From: Crambe crambe
Taxonomy: Eukaryota > Porifera > Demospongiae > Poecilosclerida > Crambeidae
Length of the DNA: 64,000 nucleotides
NCBI GenBank assembly: GCA_963924555.1
Contig: OZ004593.1
Location: 5,266,480-5,330,479 of the forward strand
Reading direction: 5' to 3'
Part shown: piece after piece, positions 1 to 9,246 of the stretch
Layout: the number at the start of each line of letters is the position of its first letter
Numbering within the stretch: position 1 is the stretch's first letter
Translations under genes and position numbers: made by a program
Notes under the pieces: generated by a model
The model's database searches: none
Told to the model about the DNA's origin: nothing
What the model saw: only the letters and a program-made list of their open reading frames with translations

Positions 1-53
1 GGTAATGATGTCGTCATAATTTATATTCAGAGTTCACTTCTTTTCTTTTGTAG

Positions 54-1279
54 GAAACACATTCTATTACTCTGCAAGGTTGTACAGACGTTTATCCCAC
101 AACTCTGCAATCTTCTGCATGTGTTTATACAGTGAAGTGTACACAAAGGTATGCATGCTTCTCTCCTGAAGTCTAACTGATAATATTATGACATGTGCAG
201 CATTGTGACAAGGTGATGAAGGAGGTTGGTGGAAAAGACTGGGAAGTTAGTACCATCACATCTGAACTCACATCAGAAGAAGTCTGTCTTACTGTGACTG
301 ATGGAATAGGATGGAAGGTCATCTTCGACACAGAGCCTTCTGAAGTTAGTCAGTGAATTGTCATAGTAACATAGAGGGAGGGATTTTCATTGTTTTGGAT
401 CTCTACTCTGCAGTTCACTTTAGTGACTTTAAAGTGAGACCACCCCTGTCATTAAAGGAATAATGTTCTCATTGCTAGCATTTTTGTTTTTTGGTTAGTT
501 TTTGGTATTAGGCTAATTCTGAGAATGGATACTTGCTGAGGTTTATGGAAACTGGTCATTTTATCCCTCCCCAGATTTTGAAGAAAGAAATTCACATACC
601 AGAAGAGTTACACAGAGGCATCGAAGAGTGTCCTGATTATCCTCCAAGACGTTTGATTCAATTTCTTCCTATTCAACTGGATCCATCAACTGAACGCTCC
701 AACCCAATCAAGCTAAGAGTGGATGGACTATATAAGGAGTTTTACTTCAATATCGTAGCCCCAAGTAAGTTCTATTAATAGGTACATCAAACAAACAATA
801 ATGTGTAGCATTTCATAACCACATCAAATTAGAGATCATGCTTTAATGATCACTTTGTAACATTCTTTGCAGATCCTACACATGCCGAGTTCAGCAATCA
901 TCCCGAGAGTGGCATGGTGTCCACTAGCCCCTTAGCAACTGCTACTAACCTCTCGTCAATTTCTATCAAAAACTCTCCTGGACCTCATCAACCTTCTTCA
1001 TGGAGTCAAGATGAACCCACACTTGGTGAAACCTTTCGCATCTTGTTCCCCATAGCACGTGAGTGGGAGAACATTGGTACTTTGCTGGATCTATCACCTG
1101 ATCAACTCTCCAACATCAAGAATGACAATGACGGGGTACAAAACTGTTTGCGTGAAATGGTTAAACTCTGGCTGAAACAAGTCACTGTCCATCCTACTTG
1201 GCAGTCACTGGCAGATGCTGTGTCACTGATCGACCCGAGAGTCACTTTAAAAATCTCAGAAACCTACAAAAAATGGTAG
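54..1279 (+). CDS. 3' part of an ankyrin-ZU5-UPA-Death gene (copy B)
   Basis: Four exons are visible: 54-148, 201-344, 575-764 and 873-1279. They match exons 3-6 of the complete gene at 5116-8549 one for one, with the same phases and identical or nearly identical lengths. The first bases of the window are the end of the intron that precedes exon 3, so the ankyrin and ZU5 exons lie outside. Exons 54-764 encode the UPA-type segment. Exon 873-1279 encodes a Ser/Pro-rich linker and then a Death domain (from DEPTLGETFRILFPIAREW to ISETYKKW). Death domains make homotypic contacts in apoptosis and innate-immune signalling, and UPA packs against ZU5 in UNC5, PIDD and ankyrin. The reading frame is open throughout, so the gene looks intact. 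Function in this organism is inferred from domains only. Confidence 0.8.
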
Positions 1280-1747
1280 ACTCTCCTCCTTTATTATATA
1301 TGTGTTTGTGTTCTAGTGTGTAAGTACAGTCATGCATCCTCTTCCTTTAAATATACAGCAGGTACGTATGTAATTAATCTTTTCATAGAAATCTAATAAT
1401 CTTTGGCTCGAGTTCAATACCACTCCTCTCATTGGATGTAATGACCTAAGTATACTGTCTTGGAATTTTTTATAGAGAGGTGAATGTCTCAAATATCCTA
1501 TCATGGCTATCATGTTTACAATTGAACTAAGTCCTAATAAGGATGTGGGCAAGTGTACACATGCTATTTCTTCAGCAATTATTAACAATCAACCCATGCA
1601 TATGGTTCACTAGCTACTACAGTAGACCATCTGGCACACTTTCTTTGGGACCCAGCCCTTTTGTCATTTGCAGTTAGAATTTTGTCCTCTTTTGGAAGAG
1701 TGCATCCTAGGACTAGATCATCCTTTGATCTCCACGATTCCATTAAT
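1280..1747. other. 3' flank of copy B, homologous to the 3' flank of copy A
   Basis: No gene is seen. The stretch aligns by eye with 8550-8775, the flank after the complete copy, sharing blocks such as AATAATCTTTGGCTC and GTGGGCAAGTGTACACA. It is therefore duplicated flank that travelled with the Death-domain exon. Confidence 0.6.
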
Positions 1748-1870
1748 ATTGTTCTCTATCACCCCACAACTAACAGTTGGTCTCCTCTATCAGTCTAGCA
1801 TCATGACTCACCAAAATCACACCTACGACAGTTAGAACACCCAACATAAAAGTCGGCTCAAGGGAGGGAA
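1748..1870 (-). pseudogene. ABCF1: Duplicated fragment of the last ABCF1 exon and adjoining intron
   Basis: The segment matches 9327-9446, which is the start of the last coding exon of ABCF1 plus part of the preceding intron. Shared blocks include GGTCTCCTCTATCAGTCTAG and CATGACTCACCAAAATCACA, in the same orientation. The copy has a one-base length difference in a C run and lacks the other 17 exons, so it cannot be functional. Its place directly after copy B, as ABCF1 follows copy A, indicates that the duplicated unit once reached into ABCF1. Confidence 0.8.
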
Positions 1871-2876
1871 TTTTGGTGCCTAATCTGTTCACCTGGGGAA
1901 GAGGCTACTCAACGGTTGGTAGTAATCCACGTTAAGACCTCAACATCTCTCTATATTATAACCTTGGATCAATTGGTCATGTGTTAGATTCTGCCCAGTG
2001 AAACTGATCAGAGCGACCACATTAAAGGATTTTGATAATATTATCATGGCTATTAAAATACATTGTTTTAACCAAAAATGGGCCATATCAGAATGGTGTT
2101 GCACCGCTCTAACACCCTTTGGAGAGACACATGTACACATACACACCACGTACACACACACTTAAACTTGAACTAAGAGGATAATGCACAGAGTGGCAGA
2201 CAGAATATTAGTTGTCTTCTTACGATGATGGTGGCCTAGCTTGTCACCTGATCCCAGCCCCAAGGGTGAGTCATCTTACATATCTTGCCATGTCCTTTTG
2301 GTTCTCTTATAGGTACTAGACTGAAAAGGTTTGGTGGCTGTTCTGTCACTTCCTCCAGCACTCTCCTCAACATGGGGACTTCTCTTAATCTTGTCCTCGT
2401 CAACTCTCCTCCTGGTAACCTGAAATCAACATATCACCCATCAAGACATACACAAGAAGGGTCCCTCCAAGCTGACAACCCTCAAGGTGTGGAAATAGGT
2501 TTGTGTCGAGACCTGGAACAAGACTACAGAACCACAGACCTGCAACAAGACTGAGTTCAAAACAGAGGAAAGGTGATGCTATTACTCTTGAAAAAGTCTT
2601 GAAGAAACCACATACTGGAATGAACTGCCACAAAATAAGACAAAGTCACGAAGATTGCACAATACCAGGAACCAAAGACAGCAGTTAACAGGATACAAAA
2701 TTGAAGAATGGTGGAAAGTGCAAAAAGGAAGAAGATCTGTCTGATTCTCAATGAGAAAAAGAGATGGAGGCAGATAAATGGCTCATACAATTGCACTGGC
2801 AAATAAACCCAGGGAAAGCTTGATGAAGAAAATAACTGGAAGTGTGAAGCTAACTAAAGGAGACAAGTCAACTACA

Positions 2877-2886
2877 GCGCATGCGC
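2877..2886. promoter_or_regulatory. NRF1-like palindrome upstream of the truncated copy
   Basis: GCGCATGCGC lies 90 bp before the ATG at 2976 and matches the core of the NRF1 binding site. The same palindrome is kept at 5017-5026 before the complete copy. Confidence 0.45.
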
Positions 2887-2975
2887 ACTTTGTTAAATTA
2901 TAAAATGGGTGTGTCTATCACTTAACAACGTCATTTTGTTTTGAAGGGTCCGGGTATATCGATCATCAATAAACG

Positions 2976-3692
2976 ATGGAGGAAATTCAACTTCAAGGAG
3001 GACAGTCTAGAGAACGTACCAAACGTGGAACTTTGTCAGTGAAAAATCTTGCCATTAGATCGAATCGAATGCTGAAGAAAGGTTGGAGGAAAATGAGATC
3101 ATTTGGTGTGCGCATCGGATACATAGCTGAGCAAGATAAGAAATTCCCTGATGATCGCTCCAAAACACGTCACAACAAGCCGAGCTCGCTCAATGAAACC
3201 GAAGGAGTCGATCAAGACAGTAGCAGTGGATCCCTGGATCTATTATCAGCAAGTTCAGAAGGGAAACTTGACACCATAAAGCAGCTCTTGGAAACAGGTA
3301 CTGAAGTTGATATGCAAGATGGCGATGGAGTGTCTGCTCTGATGTTGGCATGCCAAAATGGACATAAGGAAGCAGCTAAACTGTTGCTGGAAAGAGGTGC
3401 TCAAGTGGATTTACGGGACAATTATGGATGGTCTTCTCTAATGTGGGCAAGTAATGAGGGACAAACTGAAGTAGTCAAACTGTTGCTTGAAAGAGGTGCT
3501 CAAGTGGATTTACAGGATAATGATGGATAGTCTTCTCTAATTAGGGCAAGTAATAATGGACAAACTGAAGTGGTCAAACTGTTGCTTGAAAGAGGTGCTC
3601 AAGTGGATTTACAGAATAATTATGGACAATCTTCTCTAATATTTGCAAGTGATAATGGACAAACTGAAGTGGTCAAACTGTTGATTGAAAGA
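2976..3692 (+). pseudogene. Truncated ankyrin-repeat copy (copy C)
   Basis: The first 552 bases are almost identical to the start of the complete gene at 5116. They encode the same basic N-terminal region and the first ankyrin repeats. An in-frame TAG at 3528-3530 ends the ORF at 184 aa, inside the ankyrin array. Ankyrin coding sequence resumes to about 3692 and then meets an inverted piece of a Death-domain exon, so the ZU5, UPA and Death exons are missing. The promoter-proximal sequence is intact, so a short ankyrin-only protein could still be made. I regard it as a broken duplicate of a host gene. Confidence 0.75.
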
Positions 3693-3896
3693 GGTCCAGG
3701 AGAGTTTTTGATAGAAATTGACGAGAGGTTAGTAGCAGTTGCTAAGGGGCTAGTGGACACCATGCCACTCTCGGGATGATTGCTGAACTCGGCATGTGTA
3801 GGATCTGCAAAGAATGTTACACAGTGATCATTAAAGCATGATCTCTAATTTGATGTGGTTATTATTGTTTGTTTGATGTACCTATTAATAGAACTT
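3693..3896 (-). pseudogene. Inverted fragment of a copy-B Death exon and its 5' intron
   Basis: Read on the - strand, this stretch matches about 770-985: the end of the intron before the Death exon, the TTTGCAG acceptor, and the coding start around HPESGMVS. It abuts ankyrin coding sequence at 3692, so the + strand ORF at 3570-3779 runs from ankyrin repeats into antisense Death-exon sequence. The junction marks a rearrangement between copies in opposite orientation. Confidence 0.8.
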
Positions 3897-5016
3897 AGGA
3901 ATAAGTAGCTATGTGTGGGCAAGTGTACACATGCTATTTCTTCAGCAATTATTAAATGCATATGGTTCATGGGAGGGAATTTTGGTGCCTAATCTGTTCA
4001 CCTGGGGAAGAGGCTACTCAACGGTTGGTAGTAATCCACGTTAAGACCTCAACATCTCTCTATAGTATAATCTTGGATCAATTGGTCATGTGTTAGATTC
4101 TGCCCAGTGAAACTGATCAGAGCGACCACATTAAAGGATTTTGATATTATCATGGCTATTAAAATACATTGTTTTAACCAAAAATGGGCCATATCAGAAT
4201 GGTGTTGCACCGCTCTAACACCCTTTGGAGAGACACATGTACACATACACACCACGTACACACACACTTAAACTTGAACTAAGAGGATAATGCACAGAGT
4301 GGCAGACAGAATATTAGTTGTCTTCTTACGATGATGGTGGCCTAGCTTGTCACCTGATCCCAGCCCCAAGGGTGAGTCATCTCACGTATCTTGCAATGTC
4401 CTTTTGGTTCTCTTATAGGTACTAGACTGAAAAGGTTTGGTGGCTGTTCTGTCACTTCCTCCAGCACTCTCCTCAACATGGGGACTTCTCTTAATCTTGT
4501 CCTCGTCAACTCTCCTCCTGGTAACCTGAAATCAACATATCACCCATCAAGACATACACAAGAAGGGTCCCCTCCAAGCTGACAACCCTCAAGGTGTGGA
4601 AATAGGTTTGTGTCAAGACCTGGAACAAGACTACAGAACCACAGAATGCTTTATCAACTCAAAGATAGACGACCTGCAACAAGACTGAGTTCAAAACAGA
4701 GGAAAGTTGATGCTATTACTCTTGAAAAAGTCTTGAAGAAACCACACACTGGAATGAACTGCCACAAAATAAGACAAAGTCACGTCCAGCAAGGAGAGAA
4801 CAAGTGAAGAAGATTGCACAATACCAGGAACCAAAGACAGCAGTTAACAAGATACAAAATTGAAGAATGGTGGAAAGTGCAAAAAGGAAGAAGATCTGTC
4901 TGATTCTCAATGAGAAAAAGAGATGGAGGCAGATAAATGGCTCATACAATTGCACTGGCAAATAAACCCAGGGAAAGCTTGATGAAGAAAATAACTGGAA
5001 GTACAAGTCAACTACA

Positions 5017-5026
5017 GCGCATGCGC
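5017..5026. promoter_or_regulatory. NRF1-like palindrome upstream of the complete gene
   Basis: GCGCATGCGC sits 90 bp before the ATG at 5116, followed by conserved promoter sequence that is the same in both duplicates. No convincing TATA box is seen next to it. Confidence 0.45.
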
Positions 5027-5115
5027 ACTTTGTTAAATTATAAAATGGGTGTGTCTATCACTTAATAACGTCATTTTGTTTTGAAGGGTCCGGGTATATC
5101 GATCATCAATAAACG

Positions 5116-7672
5116 ATGGAGGAAATTCAACTTCAAGGAGGACAGTCTAGAGAACGTACCAAACGTGGAACTTTGTCAGTGAAAAATCTTGCCATTAGAT
5201 CGAATCGAATGCTGAAGAAAGGTTGGAAGAAAATGAGATCATTTGGTGTGCGCATCGGATACATAGCTGAGCAAGATAAGAAATTCCCTGATGATCGCTC
5301 CAAAACACGTCACAACAAGCCGAGCTCGCTCAATGAAACCGAAGGAGTCGATCAAGACAGTAGCAGTGGATCCCTGGATCTATTATCAGCAAGTTCAGAA
5401 GGGAAACTTGACACCATAAAGCAGCTCTTGGAAACAGGTACTGAAGTTGATATGCAAGATGGCGATGGAGTGTCTGCTCTGATGTGGGCATGCCAAAATG
5501 GACATAAGGAAGCAGCTAAACTGTTGCTGGAAAGAGGTGCTCAAGTGGATTTACGGGACAATTATGGATGGTCTTCTCTAATTTGGGCAAGAAATAAGGG
5601 ACAAACTGAAGTGGTCAAACTGTTGCTTGAAAGAGGTGCTCGAGTGGATCTACAGGATAATGATGGACGGTCTTCTCTAATGTGGGCAAGTGATAAGGGA
5701 CAAACTGAAGTGGTCAAACTGTTGCTTGAAAGAGGTGCTCAAGTGGATCTACAGGATAATGACGGATGGTCTTCTCTAATGTGGGCAAGTGATAATGGAC
5801 AAACTGAAGTGGTCAAACTGTTGCTTGAAAGAGGTGCTCGAGTGGATTTACAGGATAATGATGGATTGTCTTCTCTAATGTGGGCAAGTGGTATGGGACA
5901 AACTGAAGTGGTCAAACTGTTGCTTGAAAGAGGTGCTCAAGTGGATCTACAGGATAATGATGGATGGTCTTCTCTAATGTATACAATACAAACTGAAGTA
6001 GTTGAACTGTTGCTTGAAAAAGGTGCTCAAATGGACTTACGGAATAATGATGGATGGACTGCCCTTGAACTTAATGATGAGCTCGGTTATTTTGATATCG
6101 TTGAACTCCTACAGAAGAAAAGTACACAAACTACAACTAACTTATGTGGAACTTCAAATCTTTATGGTGAGTTCTTCACTTTGTATTATGTGCTGCAATC
6201 TTATGGCTGCCCCTCCCATGTACATGTAGTCATGGAAACATGTAATCTTTAAGGTAGAAAGGATACTAATTTTCAGGGGTTTGCCAAAGTTAATTGAATA
6301 TAATTATGTCCTGATAATATGTTGCTAATTGCTATCTAGATATTCCAGATGTGCGTAATTTCTCAGAGTGTCCTGGGTTAGTGTTTGATCATGACACCAT
6401 CACACAAGGAGACGTCACATCTGAAGAAGTTACTCTCAATGGAATGGGAATACGTATGTCTATTCCTGAGGACTCGCTAAGTGATGGGGAAGAACCTGTT
6501 ACTCTATTAGTTCATCCTTGCTTCACTGGACCATTTGAGCTGCCAGACGATTTCGAGTCGGCCAGTCCTGCTTACCTGATCAAACCCAGCAGAAGAGTGA
6601 AGTTCAAGAGAGACGTGATTGTCAAGATCAACCACTATGCTCATCTGGAGAGTGAGGAGGACTGTGAGGACATGGTGTTCCTCTCAGCCAGCACCACTCC
6701 AGAATTCAGGGAGTCTGGTCCAGTGTATGTCTTCAAGGAAATAGAGGGGGCCAAGGGGGTGTTCCAATCTCGTTTTTTTGTTGGGGAGATCACCTTGAGG
6801 CATTTTTGTTTGATAAAGGCAGGTAAAAGAAAAAGGACATCACACTCTTCAGAATCAAAGAAGTCCAAAGGTAATGATGTTGTCATACTTTTACATTCAG
6901 AGTTCACTTCTTTTCTTTTGTAGGAAACACATTCTATTACTCTGCAAGGTTGTACAGAAGTTTATCCCACAACTCGGCAATCTTCTGCATGTGTTTATAC
7001 AGTGAAGTGTATACAAAGGTATGCATGCTTCTCTCCTGAAGTCTAACTGATGATATCATGACATGTGCAGCATTGTGACAAGGTGATGAAGGAGGTTGGT
7101 GGAAAAGACTGGAAAGTTAGTACGATCACTTCTAAGCTCACATCAGAAGAAGTCTGTCTTACTGTGACTGATGGAATAGGATGGAAGGTCATCTTCGACA
7201 CAGAGCCTACTAAAGTTAGTCAGTGGATTGTCATACTTGAAGGGAGGGGAGATTTATGCATTTCTATGTGACTTACAGTGAGACCACCCCTGTTATTAAA
7301 AACAAAATTATCATTGTACATATGTTTGTGTGTACGTGTGCGTGCACGCGCGCATGCATACGTGGAGTCACTCTGGGCTTGTAAGTGGGAGACCGTGAGA
7401 TCGAGTCCCACCAGTGACATATGGTGTTTATCCTGCCACCAGTCCACCCAGCTGAAAATGGGTACCTAGAATTTCCAGGATGCAAATCAAACTGGCTATC
7501 TCTCCAATATCAGCTGTGGTCCAGGTGGGACTTCGGGTGCTCACACCACTTGCTGAGAAGAGATAGTCAGTCTTCCTGCGAGCCTGGGCTCCAGGAGGTA
7601 GCCAGCACTGGCTCATAGTACCTGCATAGTGCACAGGCAGCAGCAGCAGCAGGAGGTAGATGATTTGCATTT

Positions 7673-7703
<31 letters not shown>

Positions 7704-8549
7704 GGGGGGGGGGGGAGAGGGGGGAGGGGGGAGGGGATGTCAGTGTATACATGGTGTACATATGTTCTGAGAATGGAGGTTTTGCCTAAAAGTCATTACA
7801 CCTGCTTCACCCCCACCCCAGATTTTGAAGGAAGAGATTCATCTTCCTGAAGAGTTGCACAGAGATATTAAAGGCTGTCCTGATTATCCTCCAAGACGTG
7901 CGATTCAATTTCTTCCAATTCAACTGGATCCTTCCACTGAGCGCTCCAATCCAATCAGGCTAAGAGTGGATGGACTAGACTTTGAGCGTTACTTCAATAT
8001 CACAGTCCCAAGTAAGTCACATGCAGTGGTCTTACTAGCAAGTATGGAAATAGGGGTAGTCTGACACATCAATCAATGCATGTGGCATTTCATAACCACA
8101 AGAATTAGAGAGACCATGAATTGTGCTTGTAGTGTTTTAATGATCACTGTGTGACATTCGTTGCAGATCCTACACTTGCCGAGTTCAGCAATCATCCCGA
8201 GAGTGGCATGGTGTCCACTAGCCCCTCAGCTAATCTCTCATCAATTTCTATCAAGGACCATCAGCCTTCTTCATGGAGTCAAGATGAACCCACACTTGGT
8301 GAAACTCTTCGCATCCTGTTCCCCATAGCACATGAGTGGGCAAACATTGGCAGTTTGCTGGACATGTCTCCAGATGAACTCTCCAATATCAAGCATGACA
8401 ATGATGGGGCACAGAACTGTTTGCGTGAAATGATTATACTCTGGCTGAAGCGTGTCACTATCCGTCCTACTTGGCAGTCACTGGCAGATGCTGTGTCACT
8501 GATTGACCCGAAAATTGCTTTAAAAATCTCAGAAACCTACAAAAGATGA
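5116..8549 (+). CDS. Ankyrin-ZU5-UPA-Death domain protein, complete (copy A)
   Basis: Six exons (5116-6166, 6340-6870, 6924-7018, 7071-7214, 7822-8011, 8167-8549) join in phase to 797 aa. Residues 1-85 are basic and Ser-rich. About eight ankyrin repeats follow (residues 88-345); repeats 3-6 are nearly identical (GQTEVVKLLLERGA core). ZU5 spans about 358-520 (GMGIRMSIPEDSL, then SPAYLIKPSRRVKFKRDV). The UPA-type segment is about 528-671 (ITVPN end). A Ser/Pro linker leads to a C-terminal Death domain at about 705-795. No signal peptide or membrane segment is seen, so it is likely cytoplasmic. The layout resembles ankyrins and PIDD/UNC5, where ZU5-UPA regulates Death-domain signalling. Its ligand and pathway are unknown. 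Intron 4 contains a SINE and a G-rich microsatellite. The architecture is clear; the biological role is inferred. Confidence 0.88.
7362..7630 (+). mobile_element. tRNA-derived SINE (in intron 4 of copy A)
   Basis: The head has a B-box-like GATCGAGTCCC after GGGCTTGTAAGTGGGAGACC, and a non-tRNA body follows. The head recurs reverse-complemented at 23905-23988, and the body recurs at 29480-29600. Three dispersed copies with partly different extents support a SINE family. No clear target-site duplication was found. Confidence 0.6.
7673..7736 (+). repeat. (GT)n followed by a poly-G run
   Basis: A short (TG)n is followed by about 29 consecutive G and then a GA-rich stretch. It lies in an intron of the Death-domain gene, about 85 bp before the acceptor at 7821. 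Confidence 0.9.
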
Positions 8550-8938
8550 ATAATTACTTCATGGTAGACTCTCTCAATTCACTGGTTTATTGCAAGTATG
8601 TAATCAGATTCTTTGTAACTAAATAATCTTTGGCTCAAGTCTGATACCGAATTTTAAAGTTCCCCTTCTCCTTGGGTGCAATAACAGTTGAGAATAATCA
8701 TGTTTGGGATGATATGGTCATCTATAACAATAAGTCCTAATAAGGAATAAGTATGTGTGGGCAAGTGTACACATACACACTATGAATTTGATTATCAACC
8801 ACAAGTCACTGGAGTATAGAACATCTGATTAATGGCCTAGGTTGTCCTCTTCTCTCTTTTTTTTTGTATAGAGTGAATAATTATACAAAGGTACTTTTAG
8901 ATTTCCTTTGATGAGAAGTTTCCGAGTGTCCTTGTTCC
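8550..8938. other. Spacer between the Death-domain gene and ABCF1
   Basis: These are 3' flanks of the two convergent genes. The first part is homologous to 1280-1600. No coding or RNA feature is recognised. Confidence 0.5.
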
Positions 8939-9165
8939 ACTGCATAACCCAATAACACTATATACCCTATAACACTACATACCCTATAACACTACATACC
9001 CTATAACACTACATACCCTAGAACACTACATACCCTATAACACTACATACCCTATAACACTACATACCCTATAACACTACATACCCTAGAACACTACATA
9101 CCCTATAACACTACATACCCTATAACACTACATACCCTATAACACTACATACCCTATAACACTAC
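8939..9165 (+). repeat. 17-bp minisatellite, about 13 copies
   Basis: The unit CATACCCTATAACACTA is repeated with rare T/G changes in the convergent 3' spacer, about 80 bp beyond the ABCF1 stop codon. Confidence 0.95.
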
Positions 9166-9246
9166 ATGGAATGGTTGTTAACTTGCAATGATTGGTAATC
9201 ATGATTAACATGATGTGTACAAAAAAATGGAAAGCCATCATAAATA

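Larger units (their letters stand above)
1861..3692 (+). repeat. Segmental duplication, unit 1 (partner 3968-5830)
   Basis: About 1.8 kb of upstream sequence, promoter and ankyrin exon is repeated nearly base for base from 3968 onward. Differences are a few substitutions and small indels; for example, unit 2 has an extra run between 4645 and 4672 and lacks about 16 bases before 5000. The high identity, including non-coding sequence, points to a recent event. The region upstream of each ATG (about 1880-2875 and 3985-5015) has only short unsupported ORFs. Confidence 0.85.

Noticed and set aside
7567-7761. Pro-rich ORF on - at the poly-G run
   Set aside because: It translates a mononucleotide run in an intron.
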